Part shown: one piece after another, positions 1 to 12,372 of the stretch
How the letters are laid out: every line of letters starts with the position of its first letter
Numbering within the stretch: the first letter of the stretch is position 1
DNA from: Desmodus rotundus
Lineage: Eukaryota; Chordata; Mammalia; Chiroptera; Phyllostomidae
Reading direction: 5' to 3'
DNA: 64,000 nucleotides
NCBI RefSeq assembly: GCF_022682495.2
Contig: NC_071399.1
Span: 7,731,342-7,795,341 of the forward strand
Made by a program: the position numbers and the translations under genes
Notes under the pieces: model-generated
The model's input: the letters and a program-made list of their open reading frames with translations, nothing else
Database searches by the model: none
What the model was told of the DNA's origin: nothing

Positions 1-1684
1 AGTAAAGTTTTGTTTCTCTCTCTAATGAGTTCGGTCTTGTTTTCTAGCCTTGAAGGGTACCATAGGGCAGGCTAAATAATATGTATTTCGAAAGAGACCC
101 TTCACTGATGCTGTGCTGTTGGGGGGAGATACTCAGGTTCTCCTCACCTCCATAATCTACCACATCAGGCTCTCTGGCCATAACTTGCAGTCTTCCCCAT
201 CTTAATTCATAAACGCCCTTACAGCCAGAATACCTGTGCCATTTTACAGAATCGAGTGCTGTTAACTTCTCCTAGGAGTGAACGCACAGTCTACAAAGAC
301 AGGAATAGGAAAACAATGATTCAGAAATGATCAGTTTGAATGAGTCTATAAAGGCTGCAAAAGTCATTCTCTCATTTTTTCAGGGGCTGTGGGAGTTAGC
401 TTTGTGGAACCGTGTGAGATAAAGATGTTATAATGAATACTTTCAAACCAGCACTTCCTAATATTTTGAAACTTTTCCTTTGACATATACACAAAAGTAA
501 ATTGACCTAATGTGTCCACATTAAATTTTGGGAGAATCAGCAGTCTCCTGAGGTCATGACAAAGAAGTGGTAAGAGAGAAAAAATATCCATTATTATACT
601 ACATACATTTTGCAATCTTTAGCATTTTCATGTACATGCTTATGTCCAGAATTGAGGGTGGTAGACACAGCTTGTACTTAATCAAAGAACCAGAATCCAA
701 GAGAGCACCTTCAAGATCTACAGGAAGAGAGTTGTGTGGTTTAAGATTAGCCAGTTGGATTCCGAACTTGGGCCTTGCGCCTATAGAGAGAGAAAGCAGG
801 ATTGATGAAATAAGTCCAATAGGGAAATATGCTGCCTAGAATTCAGGCTATTAGAGTCACATGAATATCTTGTAAAAGATCCAACTGCCTCTGCTTTTGC
901 CCAGGGAGGATTAACTGCTGGAGACATTGCCCTCCAATATCAGGCAGTTGGAGACATGAAGGAGCTCTCTAAGACAACAGCCTGCAGGCCGGGGATAACA
1001 GGCTGTAGAATCCTCATCCCTAACCAAAGGGAGCTGGGGAGGCAAGCCCTGAGATGGCACCACCCGCAGTGCGGGGAGAAGGGCTCACACCGGGTCTAGT
1101 TGGGTGGAAGAGACAGAAGGACAAAGTTCAGGGAAGTGGAAGTGTCAGGACTTAGCGGGGATGCTGGAGACGAGGGAGCTACAGAGAGAGAGCAAGAGCA
1201 AGCTCTGGGGATTTCGAAGGGGATCTCCTTGCCCCTGTGGATACTGAGCAAGCACAGTATAAGCACAAGGAGGCTGGGAATGAAAGCAGCAGGACAAACA
1301 GTTCTCAGAGCTTACGCGGGGCCAGGAATAGTTCAGGCATCCACCAGTCTGAATGGAGGGACCTCGTAAAACACAGGCATCAGGTCGAGACTTCAGGAAT
1401 GGAGCCCAAGAAGCTACACAAATGACTGATAAGCATAGGAAAAGATGGGTTCCCAGTGCATACGTAAAAGTTATGTTTACACTGTACTGTAGACAATTAA
1501 CTGTCCCCCCCCAAAAAAACAATGTGCATACTTTAATTTCAAAATAAATGCTAACTTTCCACTGAGCCTTTAGCAAATGGTAATCTTTTCGCCGATGGAG
1601 GGTCTTGCCTTGACATTCACAAAAATGCATTACCAGAGAAGCCCAATAAAGGAAAGCCCAACACAACAAGGTCTGCCTGCGTGC

Positions 1685-2065
1685 ATGCGGTGGAATACTA
1701 TTCAGCCCTGAAAAGGAATGAAGCTCTGATGCATGCCCCAACCTGGATTAACGTTGAAAACATTCTGCAAAGTAAAATAAGCCTGACTTAACAAGACCGA
1801 CACTGCGTGGCTGCACTAGTGTGGGGCTCCTAGAAGAGGCAAACTCAGAGGGACCGGAAGTAGAGTAGTCGTTACCAGAGGCTGGAGGAGGGAGAGTGAG
1901 GGACTGCTGTCCAATGAGTACAGAGTGTCAGCCCGGGACGATGAAGCATCCCTGGAGGTGCCGAGCGACGATGGTTGCGTTCAGTGCCACCAGCTTGTGC
2001 ATTTAAAAATGGTTCGATGGTAGATTTTATTACATGTATATTTTACTACAGTTTTTTTTTAAGTG
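1685..2065 (+). mobile_element. L1 LINE 3'-end fragment
   Basis: The text 'ggaatactattcagccctga', then a 'gtaaaataagcctgacttaa' block, a 'cgttaccagaggctggagga' block and a final 'aaaaatggttcgatggtaga' tail with 'ttttactacagt' matches the 3' terminal region of old mammalian L1 (L1M-type). It is strongly diverged and non-coding. Confidence 0.75.
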
Positions 2066-2448
2066 AAAGCAAAATAAAGAATTTTTCAGACAAACAAATG
2101 GATTGCCTGCAGAACTGTAATATATTAAATGTTAAAGGGAATTTCTTCGGGCAGAAGGAAGATGGTACCACATGGAAATTTGGACCTACTTAAAATAATG
2201 AAAATGTAAGTGATAGTAAATAAGTGTGTGGATAGGAGACCTCTTAATAATACTTTAAAGTCCCTTTAAATATCATTGCTTATTTAAAGAAAATAATACA
2301 AATACATGGTGAGGTTTATAAAACATTTAGAAGCAAGCGCTAAGGTGTCACGAAGGATGGGGTAATTGAAGTATACTGTCATAAGACACTTACGCTGTAC
2401 CTAAAGGAATATAATATCATTTGCAGGTAGACAGTATATTTTATGTAC

Positions 2449-3245
2449 TAGAGCCAGAGTGGCCTAACTTTTTCTATAAAGGGCCAGATAGTAATTATTT
2501 TGAAGTTGGCAGATACGGTGGTAAGCAGAATTCTAAGATACCACTGAAATCCCCCACTTCCCCACCTTACATAACCTCTGGGCTGAATATGATGGATTTT
2601 ACTCCTGTGATGGTTTATTTTATATGGCACAGATAACTTCAAGATAAGGAGATCATGCTGGTGGACTGGAGGTAATCACACGAGCCCTTAATAAAAGCGT
2701 TTCTCTAGCTGGTTGTAGGGGAGGAAGTCAGGTCCGCAAAGCACAGGGAGCATTCAGTGTACCAGGTCCATACTGAACATGGATAAACCCACAGAGAAAG
2801 GACCTGAGACTGACCCGGGCTGTTCGTCAGTAAGGAAACCGAGTCTCAGTCCTTCCTGGAGCTGCAGGAACTGCTTTCTGCCGACAGCGAGAATGGAGTT
2901 CAGAGTGGATTTTCCTCGAGCCTCCCTCCACGTGAGAGGTCGGCCTGGCTGACACCTCAGTTTCAGTTTTTCGATGCCTTAAACAGAGACCCCAGCCAGA
3001 CCTTGGAATCTATTAGCTGAGTGCAAATTTAAGCTGCTACTTTTGGGATAATTTGTTCTCAGGCAACAGGATATATAGCAGGCCACATATAGTCTCTGTC
3101 ATAGATTTTTCTATTCTTTTAATATTTTTGAGAAAATTATTAAAAACATGAAAAACATTCTTAACTCATGAATCATAACAAATTAAATTCACAGGGTGGA
3201 TTGGACCCACAAGCTGTCATTTGCTGGTCCCCGCCCTAGAATGGC
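2449..3245 (-). mobile_element. hAT-type DNA transposon remnant split by a second repeat
   Basis: The left part (2,449-2,510, 'tttttctataaagggccaga') and the right part (about 3,065-3,245, 'gcaggccacatatagtctct' and later 'cacaagctgtcatttgctgg') are the two halves of a common non-autonomous hAT (MER1-group) element. They are separated by about 550 bp of another old repeat. Orientation is uncertain. Confidence 0.55.
2515..3060 (+). repeat. Ancient interspersed repeat nested in hAT remnant, family not named
   Basis: Motifs such as 'ataaggagatcatgctggtg', 'cacgagcccttaataaaagc', 'cgagcctccctccacgtgag' and 'ggcctggctgacacctcagt' are familiar from an abundant mammalian repeat, but I cannot fix its family from memory. 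It separates the two hAT halves, so it inserted later than they did. Confidence 0.45.
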
Positions 3246-3289
3246 CACTAAGAAAATGCAGAGTCATTACCAATAGTGGAGATGAAATG

Positions 3290-4205
3290 GAATAAAAAAA
3301 TTCGGTCGGTCCAAAAGGAGACAGGAATAGAAGCAGAAAGGATACAAGAACGTATGTGACAATTAGGAAACAAATGTAAAGGCAGAAGACTTAAATCCAA
3401 CTATATCAATAATTACACTAAATGTAAATGGTTGAAATGCTCCAGTTAAAAGGCAGACATTATCAGAATGTAAAATGAGGGCCAACTCTCTGATGGCTAC
3501 CACAAATCTATTTTAAATATAAACATCCTGATAGGTTCAAAATTAAAGGAATGAAAAGTATGTACTGTGAAGATACAAAGTTGTAGTTGCCATATTAATA
3601 GCAAAGTAAACTTTAGAACAGGGATAATATTATTAGGGGCTTTCTACTAATAAATAAGACAGTTCATGAAAGGCCATAATGATATTTACACATAACCCTA
3701 AAGATGTGTACATATAACGCCAGAGCTTTAAAAACCAACAGAACTGCCCTGGCTGGTGTGGCTCAGTGGATTGAGTGCCAGCCTGAGAATCAAAGGGTCG
3801 CCAGTTCAATTCCCAGTCAGGACACATGCCTGGGTTGCAGGCCAAGTCCCCGGTGGGGGGTGCATGAGAGGCAACCACACATTGATGTTTCTCTCCCTCT
3901 CTTTCTCCCTTTCTTCCCCTCTCTAAAAATAAATAAATAAATGAAATCTTTTAAAAAAGAACACAATAGAACCGAAAGGAGAAATACACATGTATAATTA
4001 TGTTGGACATACTGACACTCCTCTCTCAGTAGCTAATAAACAGACAAAATCAGCACAGCTGTTGAAGTTGTGGACAGTACCATCAACCCACCTGATCAAA
4101 TTAACATTTGTGGAACACCATCTAGAAACAGCAAAATGTCTATTATTTTCAAGTGCACACGGGACATTCACAAAGGAGAACTTACTCCATGTTATTAAGT
4201 CTTAT
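3290..4205 (+). mobile_element. L1 ORF2 fragment, interrupted by VES SINE
   Basis: Before and after the SINE the sequence follows the 5' half of L1 ORF2 (endonuclease region). Blocks include 'ccaactatatcaataattac' and 'aaatgctccagttaaaaggc' on the left, and 'tctctcagtagctaataaac' and 'ttttcaagtgcacacgggac' on the right. The frame is broken many times, so it is a dead fragment. Confidence 0.8.
3747..3959 (+). mobile_element. VES SINE (tRNA-derived, bat), nested in L1
   Basis: Full-length copy starting 'ccctggctggtgtggctcag' (A box) with B box 'ccagttcaattcccagtcag', a pyrimidine-rich body and an (AAAT)n tail. It sits inside the L1 ORF2 fragment and so is younger than it. A target-site duplication is not clear. 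Confidence 0.9.
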
Positions 4206-5364
4206 TACTTATGGAGATCTAGCATTGACTTTCCATATTTTTATCTATTATTTGTATCTCAAGGTAGAATATTTCATAAATATTTCATATAATATTTCTC
4301 ATTGGCTTTGCCTTTTTTCCCTTTCTATTGTTGGTACACGAAAGTTTGCGTTAAAAAAATACTATGTTCAATCATCTTGTTTCTGAGGACCTTATTCATT
4401 CATTAGTCATCACAAACGGTTCTAAGAGCATCTGTGATTCTACGTATCCCTGTTCTTCAGTCAGGTGAAAAACGTTTTTATTATCAATCCTGTGACTCTC
4501 TGGAGTTGTGTTCTCATTTTCTGTAAAGGTAAGGGTTTTAGTTAGGTGGACGCGCAGCAGAGAGAAGTCTTTTCAGAAGGAGCCGCTGAGAGTTGCCCTT
4601 TGCTGGCTTGCTTAGGGGGCTCCCGGCAAGCCCACAGAGAACGCGGGAGAAGGGGAAGGCAGTCATTAGTGAAATGCCACTTTGCTCATTACGGCTTGAA
4701 TGTTGCAGGTTCACTTGTAGGGCAGGCGTATGAAACTTGCCTGTCTTGGGATCCTTCCCGGGTCCACAGGTTTCTGGAAGTTTCTTTTCCTTTATTGTCA
4801 TCTTCTTTCTCCTTCTCATAAAATAAAACTTATTATACAAGGATTGTAAGAGATGGTGAGAAGCTCTACGATTTCCAGTCATACTCATCACACTTAATTA
4901 CAGCGTCTTCCTGGGCCTCAGAAATAACGTGCACGTCAATTGGAAATGTCAGTTGCTTTGGCGCAGTTGGGAGGGAAAGCAGGAAACAGTCAGAAGCCGT
5001 GTGACTGTCCTCCCTCCAGTCCGGTGTCCTGGGCCGTGGGATTTGATTCTTTCGAAATGGGTCTGGACAATGATGTGGTTGGCGACAGCTGCAGAAAGTC
5101 CAGTATGCAGGAGAAAGAGAAGAAAAACACACAGGCTAGAGCTAGGGCTTATGGGACTGTTCCTATCTTCAGCTGCAGTAGGATATAGCAACGATGAAGT
5201 TTCTGAACTAAAATAAGGGCCGTAGATTTTATTTAGGTCATTTTGCTACAATTCAGGTTTGTCTTTAATCTTACAAGTATTATCATGCCATTAGAACTAG
5301 AGCTTTTATAATTACAGTTTTTACAGAATTCTCCTGGGTTCTAGACTGCTCTGTGCTGCTTGGT

Positions 5365-5555
5365 AGCAGTGAAACCTTCAGCAGACTACGGACTTATTCT
5401 CTTTAGGTCTGAGATTCCTCAGCTATGAAAGAATAATTAAGCTGTATATATCTAAGAGAGGAACTGTGAGGGTTGAAAGTAGGTATTTCTATTTAGCATA
5501 AAGTCTGGAATAGGTAGAGGGCTCATGAATTTCAGCTCGTTATTGCTTCCTAGTG
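5365..5555 (+). repeat. MIR SINE fragment
   Basis: Follows the MIR core and 3' end: a 'gagattcctcagctatgaaa' block, then 'aactgtgagggttgaaagta' and 'gcataaagtctggaataggt', like the 'last-part' MIR consensus. Highly diverged. Confidence 0.55.
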
Positions 5556-8114
5556 AAGTCCGCATTGGGCTAAATTTGCAGGTCAGCGTCAGCTTAATCC
5601 TTTAGCTGCAATCTGAGGACATTGGTTGTTACGTCCTGTGTCCTACCTTGGAGGGTGGGCTGGGGAATGGAAGAGTAGAAAGAGTGACCCTGTCAGAGGA
5701 TCACTCTAACGAACGATGCCAAATGGTCCCCCGAGAAACAAGGCAGTTGAACTAATTAAGACCATAGTCTTAAAACCAAAACCCATTGGAAATAATGTCT
5801 GGTTGGGAATAATAATCTATTTTCACTTGTGAATGTAATAGAATCAAACGTTGTTATAGCAAACAGAATACTATTTAACACTGATATTTGGGAGCTGAGA
5901 ATCATTCGGGTAATCCGCTAAGAAGACCTCCTCCCAAAACAAAAACAGTAGCTTACAGCCAACGTTAGTCAAGTAAATACTGGGGAAGAAAAGAAAGTTA
6001 GCTTTCTTTATCACTGTTCCTCAACGTACAATGACATGTCCCTCACATCACTTAGAGTCTGAATTGTCAAATGCTAATGTTAGACTTTAAATGATAATTT
6101 TTCAAAAGAAGTTAAATTGATGTCATCACAGTCCAAATGATATTGAGTAGAACGCTATTTTTTGCCAATAAGATATACCGTTGTTTTAATTCAGTTGTTT
6201 AGTGAATTCACCGCCCCTGTTGTTTCCATCAACTGTGTTTTCAAAGGCAAAGACAGGTTTCAGCCCAGCTGTTGGAGTCGCTATTGATTTTTGGATTAAC
6301 TGTTGTTTTAAAATAAGATGTTAGTCTTTTTGGTAAAAAGCTCCGGGTGGGTGCTGTCAGAGTAGAAGTACGTTGGAATGAGCTATTGATTACCAATGGC
6401 TCTGACATGTTAGTCTAACGCCAACACCGAACTGTCTCTGTGCCTCCCTGGAAGAGCCCGGCCCTGTTCACCAGTCACAGAACCTTCCAAACCCAGTTCC
6501 GGCCCCTTCTCCTGCAGGAGGCCGGCCCTCCTAGCCACACCTGAGGAGTTGCTCCCCTGCCCACCGGGATCCCAGGGGCATTGTGGGCACCTCTCTGTGT
6601 AGTCGTAAATCGGGCCTTGCAGCCCAATTATCTGTGTTCCTTTTCCTAATAATATGTAAGTGCCTTGGGAAACAAACTGGTAAACACTCAGCTAAACCCA
6701 CCCGATACATTGTTGAATGTCTACTCTATCCGAGGACAGTGGCTAGGTCTACACCGGGAGTGTCACGCAGCACTGGTCACTTTATTCCTCGCAGTGCCGA
6801 GTCTTCCTCCAGACGTTTCCCCTCCTAAATTCCATAACACCCCCTTTTTTCTTCCGACTTCTCTTGCCCCTCCTCCATGGCGTATGTTGCCTCTTCCTGC
6901 AGCAGATTTCTGAGGATGAAGATGGCCAGGCGTGTTTCTGAACTCTCTTCTTCAGTGCGCACTCTCTCTGGGTGATCCCGTTTATTCCCACGCGTCTAAA
7001 ATATCTGCACGTCAGCAGCCCTCAATTTTGTATTTCTAGTCCAGACACTTCTGAACGTCAAGTCCACATATCGCAACTGCCTTTGAAGTCTCACGGGTCT
7101 CAGAAAAATGTTTTAAAGAAAAGCCTGCTCTTTCCCTCCAGATCCGGTCCCACCCTTCAGGAAAGCACCTTCATGCACCCAGCTGGCATGCCAAAATCCT
7201 GGACGTGATCTTTGGCACGTCTTCTCCCTCGCCCTCCACCCTGTGCCCCTCACCGAGTCCTGGTGGTTCTCCCTCCACCGCCTGCGTTCCTCCTCTGGGC
7301 TCTGTTCTCTAGGGCGCCACCGCGTGCTGCCTGCGGAGCAGATGCGGGGGTCCTGCTGGCCCCTCCGTCTGATCGCCGGACTCATCACAGTGATTTTTAA
7401 AATCTTCCGCAGATTCTCCTTAACAATTCCTCCTTAATTCTTACTGTTCTTAGGGTGAGATGTTGAAATCCTCAGCATAGCTTCAGGACTCTCTGTAGCC
7501 AGGCAGCCCCTCCCAGCCCCACCCCAGGTCACGCACCACCTCTGTGATCCCCGGGACTTGCGAGGGCCTCTCCCCCGGATGAGGGTTTGTCCACAGGCTC
7601 TGACTTTTGTGAACCCTTCCCACCACGTGAAGCCGCACTGACTCTCTCCTTGGAGGGCAGGAGAGCCCAGCCCCCTTCTATGTCTCCAAGTGCCCTGAAT
7701 GCTCCCTTTATGTCCCCTGTGTAACTGGCGGGATTTGCCTCCTTGGGTGACTGTTTGCCCCGACCCGGCTCCCCCACGGCTCTCTAAGACCACCAGGGGC
7801 GAAGGCAGCCCCTCTTCTGTTCACACTGCAGACCCCGTGGCCCCACACACAGTGGAGAGTCAGTCCGTGTTTGTGGAATGGGTAGAAAAAAGTAGGAAAT
7901 AAAAGTTAAACAGCACCCTGAAATACTGTGTAACAGAATGTGCTCACAACTGAAGCTGTAACTTCCCACGTGGGAACAAATTTCTGACAGCTGTGGGAAG
8001 ACCCCTAGTTCATGACTAAACCAGGCTCCTGCTGTTTTCCTGGCCCATCGGACCTTAGTATTGTCATTACCAAGGAATGTATTTGGCAATAGAAAAAAAA
8101 TATTTTTTTATCAC

Positions 8115-8535
8115 TTTTTGACATCTAATGCTTACCGATCACCTGCTGTTTACCTCGCACTGTTCGAGAAGCTCGGACTGGACTGTAGCTGATGAGATGT
8201 AGTTTACGTACGCAGGGGCACAGGCCGTGAGCAAGTACACAGGACCTTTAGCTTTTGAAAATTACTGGGAACTGAATAAAACGGGGTGGTAGCGCAGGCG
8301 GGGTGGTTGGAGGAGTCTCCTTTGAAAGGGGAATGTGTGCACTAAGCCCTGAGTGACAGGGAGTCCGCTGCTGAAGATCAAGGGGAAAGCGCCCCAGCCA
8401 GCAGAGTCTGCCAGTGTGGGGACACTGGGCAGGTGCTGCCTGACACAGCTGAGAAGCAGGGGACAGGCCAGAGGTCCTGGAGCCTCAGGCAGGATGAGTC
8501 CAAGCTTCCAGAGCTCACCATGCCTCGGTCTGAAG
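8115..8535 (+). mobile_element. L2 LINE 3' fragment (probable)
   Basis: The order of blocks (a 'cacctgctgtttacctcgca' opening, then 'gtgagcaagtacacaggacc', 'cactaagccctgagtgacag' and 'ggaaagcgccccagccagca') matches the 3' part of mammalian L2. Strong divergence leaves some doubt. Confidence 0.5.
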
Positions 8536-8833
8536 TGCTGACTCTCCCCTACTGGCTGCTCGTCACAAAACGGAGACAGTAGGGGTGCCGTGCACATGGG
8601 AATGCTGCTAATTAAGGCGATGAGGGTGCGTATGAGTAATAATGTCCATCACGGACGACTTACGCATAGCTGATCTACCCGTCGCAGAATGTGTGTCAAG
8701 GAGAAACGAGTAGAGGGAATGTCCAACTGAGGGCTGTGTTTTTGTGTTTAATAGTTTACTAATGGATTACCTTTTAAAACCATGCTGCTAATTATTTACA
8801 AACATTCATATCTACATTGATTTCTTACAAAAG

Positions 8834-8913
8834 GTTAAAAAGCTGAAGAGGGAGCTCTCACAGATGAAGCAAGAATTGCTCTATAAAGAACAAGGCTTTG
8901 AAACGTTGCAACA
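8834..8913 (+). CDS. WWC2: WWC2 coding exon (human exon 5 equivalent)
   Basis: The 80-bp exon encodes the basic helical segment VKKLKRELSQMKQELLYK followed by EQGFETLQ, part of the first coiled coil after the WW domains (about residues 175-201). The acceptor is ...acaaaag/GTT and the donor is CAACA/gtgagta. It starts in phase 0 and ends with two bases (CA) that pair with the first base of the next exon to give Gln. It is the first exon visible in the window, so the protein start and both WW domains are not seen. Confidence 0.95.
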
Positions 8914-9031
8914 GTGAGTATAAAGATACTGAAGTTGACTTTAGAATAATTCAAAGCCCCGTAACTAACACAAGTACAGATTGCATAAGAAATTTCTCAA
9001 AGCAACATCAACTAAAAAGCTCAAAGCGCTG

Positions 9032-9053
9032 CAAAAAAAAAAAAAAAAAAAAA
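9032..9053 (+). repeat. Poly(A) run
   Basis: An uninterrupted run of about 21-22 A residues ~120 bp downstream of exon 5. No retroposon body is recognised before it. Confidence 0.85.
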
Positions 9054-9099
9054 GGCAGTGAACCAACCAACCAAGAACTTGGAGAAATCTATGTACCAT

Positions 9100-9290
9100 A
9101 GTTTACCTTGTATAATGCGTACTTTTTTTGCCCACACTTTTGAGGGAAAAATAAGGATGAGCATTATACATGGGTATAATGATCACACACCATGGGTGTA
9201 ATAATAGGCATACTAATCCTCTGTATGATGTGCACAAAAAACGCGGGCATGCATTATACGCAGCGAAATGCGGTACTTTGCTAAGGTCTG
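9100..9290. mobile_element. Probable non-autonomous DNA transposon (MITE-like)
   Basis: Near-inverted ends: the left side reads 'ttgtataatgcgtacttttt' then 'ttgcccacac'. The reverse complement of the right side reads 'gcgtataatgcatgcccgcg' then 'ttttttgtgcacatc'. Two internal 'gcattatacatgggtataat'-like blocks lie between. The family and target duplication are not identified. Confidence 0.45.
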
Positions 9291-12284
9291 AAGTTTTTAT
9301 TAATCATTGGAGGTCCAAAGAAACCAAAGTGACAAACTTTGGTGTCCCCTAGCCCCTGCCGGCTGCCCCGACATTGTTCATGGAGCTGAGAGATGGGCAC
9401 CAAGGTGCCTCTCCACATTCTTCCCCAGGGCTGCACAGAGCACATTCCCCGGCCCCAGCCCCTGCCTGGTCCCGCAAGAGGTGGCCCTCCGCCTCCTTCA
9501 GGGAGTGTCAGCAGAAGAGCCTAGAGAACTCACTTCCTGGGCACGCTCTGTCCTTTCCAGGTCCATGCTGGCACAGCTCCGGCTGGGCTGGGTTGCGTTG
9601 AAGATGTGGGAGACCCAGGGTAGCATGAACTGGAAATGTACACCCTGCTTTCAGCCCCTGGGAGCCACTGTGCTCCTTGCCCTTGAGGCGCAGCCTAACT
9701 AAACCCTGACAGGCTCCCCAAGGCATCCCAACACCCACAGTCCCCACCCAGAGGCCCTGATGTGAAGGAGGAAGCTCATTTCACAGCCACAAGACCACAG
9801 AGAGGCTTGGAGGCCTCATCCCCTGAGACATGTTCAGCTGCTTTTCCTTCCCTCCTCCAGGACACCAGGCGCGGCGCCCCCAGCCGGGGTGCAGTGTTGG
9901 TAGGGATTTCCCTGGGCAGCATCATGTCCGGACAGGATTCCTGTCCTTCCCCACATCACCTTCAGTAGTGGTCCAAGGTAGCAAGGCATCATCCCTGGTC
10001 GAAGACCCCGTGTGCTTGCTGGCCAGGCGGACACGCCGACTGGTCTGCATGTTTGGATGATGACCTACACCTCGGATACCCACTCACTGCAGTGGAGCAC
10101 TAGTCACATGACTTTTACTTCCCACGTTGGTTTGGTGGCTCACTCTTCTTTTTTTTTTGCCTACTCACCACCTGTAATCCCATCCATGACATTGCTCAGA
10201 CACGCCCATCCTAGTGGTGCTCCAACATGCCCACACGCGAGAACAATCAGAGGGGCTCTAACAAAACTCTTGTTTCTGGTCCACACCCAGGCACATTTTA
10301 CGAGATGCCCAGGTGGTGCGAAACCTGGCGAAGCTCTACCAGTTGGTTGCAGAGCTCCCCTAGAAACGGGCGGGCCTAGGGCGGCTCGAGTGTGCCGGGT
10401 AGTCATTGTGCACCAGCCGAGGGGAGCACAGAGAAGGGCTTTGTGGCCGGAGTGCAGAGAGAGAGAGCAGATTTTGAAGAGTGCCACAAAACGTTTAGCC
10501 ACACGTTAACCATGTTTAAGGCACGTGAAATTATTACTCGTGTCCCCGCCCGGGATTAAAGGTTAGCCAAACTTGCTGTTTTTGTGACATTGATGTTAAC
10601 AATGCCGTATTGTTTCAAAGCAGTTTGCCAGCGAGCAGTTTTTATAGGAATCTGAGGCATGTTTCAGAATCTGTCAATAACATTCCAGGAGAAACAATGG
10701 CCATTTGTTGTGAGAATTCAGGCCTCCCCCTGCAGTGAGGCTGACCCTGTGAACCCGGGGTGGGAGGACATCAGAGGCCTCTGCGGTCCGGCCCGTCCGT
10801 CTCACCTGCAGACGAGATGCAGGAAAGCTGTTCTCGTTCAGGGCTAACCACCCTGCTGCGGGAACCCTGAGTAACAACTGGCTGAACCCACAGGCCACAC
10901 TGTTCAAGAAAGCGCATTCCTGACACAATAAAGGGACTTTTCCTTGGGGTTACGACAGAAAGTATATTTCAGGAAGAGATTTAAATAGAATCCCACTGCA
11001 GGCTTTTGCCACCTTTCACGTATTCACAATAGAGAGAAATATTTTTGTTGAATCTGGAATTACCGTGTAACTGAAACTCGGGCTTTCATTTCACTTGGTA
11101 CAATAGGTTATTCTGGATGAGTGAAGGTGGTTTTATCCTCTAAATTATTCATTTCATTCTGTCTGAGGTCCCAAATTTGACTTGGACTTAAGCAATAGTG
11201 TAGCTTATGAGTCGGTGGATAGCAGGAACAAGCATATTCCACTCTGCCGCCTCCAGTGTTCACTTAGAATTGGAAAAGGCGAAATGAAGAGACACCCAGC
11301 CAGCCAAAGGCAGAGACAGATTCTGGGAAAGTTTGGCTCCAGGATACTATTTTTCAGGGAAGGCATGCAAATGGCAATCTCTTCTCTTTCAGAAGAGACT
11401 AAAATATGGGCAAAAATTAATTATAGGGTACCCATACACCAAGGAAAAAATTTTTTAATTTTTTTTAGCGAAAAATATAAAATGGTATTTTTAAATTAAG
11501 AACAAGGAACACATTAATTTGTTTTAAAAATCAGCAAATAATGTTAACATTTTATTGTACTGTCAGGGTCAAAAGACAAAAAAAGTGGAATATGGGAAGT
11601 GGAGGAGTAAAAGGGGAGACGAGGAGGTGCAGGAGAAGAGCCACGTGCAAAGCAGAGAGGGCCAAAGGAGGCAGGAGCGGGGGAGGAGAGAGCTCAGGGG
11701 CTGCCGGGTGAACACCGGGCGAGATGGCTCACTCCTGCCAGCTTTGACGTTCTGTGGAGCCATGGATAGCCAGGAAATTCTCATCTATTTTTAAAGCTCT
11801 CTGAAATTTAAATGAGCAGTCTTGAAGTAGCTCTGCTTTTATTTTTAAATGCTAAAGTTTATCCCTGAAAACAGCTTACCTGCTTTTCTGTTTTCAAATG
11901 TTAAAGTCGATTTCTGAATTAAAGATTTGTTTTACTGCTAAATTCTGAATGTTTCACTCACGTGGAAAGAAAGCCCTTGGGCTTTCGAAAGTCACTTTGA
12001 CCTGGTCTGAGACACCTGTATCACCAGCCGTTTCAGGAACTCACACAGATTTTTTAAAAAGCAGAATAAGCCTTTTGGCTCAACTAAGTTTAATACGTAA
12101 GGGACTCAACAATTTCATCGATAAATTCCTTCCCCAATAAATGGAATTAAACAATATGCAAAGTGCTTTTAGTGTTGTTATCAAATGTTCTAAGTGTGAT
12201 ACTTATAAGGGCCCCAAGCGGAGTCTGTCATTTTGAGGACAGTCCCTTGACGGGCAAAATGTTTAGGCAGCTTAGGGGCCACAT

Positions 12285-12372
12285 TCGGCCCACTTTTCTG
12301 GCCTCGGTTTCTTCCTGCAGAGGAAGAGACTGGTAGCTCTCTAGGGTCCCTTCCGGCCCTAAACACGGGGTG
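12285..12372 (+). repeat. MIR fragment
   Basis: The blocks 'cctcggtttcttcctgcaga' and 'tctctagggtcccttccggc' match the MIR consensus for 'cctcagtttcctcatctg' and 'ctaaggtcccttccagctc'. Short piece. Confidence 0.5.

Larger units (their letters stand above)
1..8833 (+). other. WWC2: WWC2 intron 4 (3' part)
   Basis: No exon is recognised here. The intron holds an L1 3' end, a split hAT remnant, an L1 ORF2 fragment with a VES insertion, a MIR and an L2-like stretch, each listed separately. In 1-1,680, 4,210-5,360 and 5,560-8,110 I see only unassigned intronic sequence with short chance reading frames. Confidence 0.85.

Noticed and set aside
1145..1741. Minus-strand open frame of 198 codons
   Set aside because: Partly covers an L1 3' end and has no protein-like motif.
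3747..3959. tRNA gene suggested by A- and B-box-like motifs
   Set aside because: The sequence belongs to the VES SINE and does not form a functional tRNA acceptor stem; the same applies to the other six copies.
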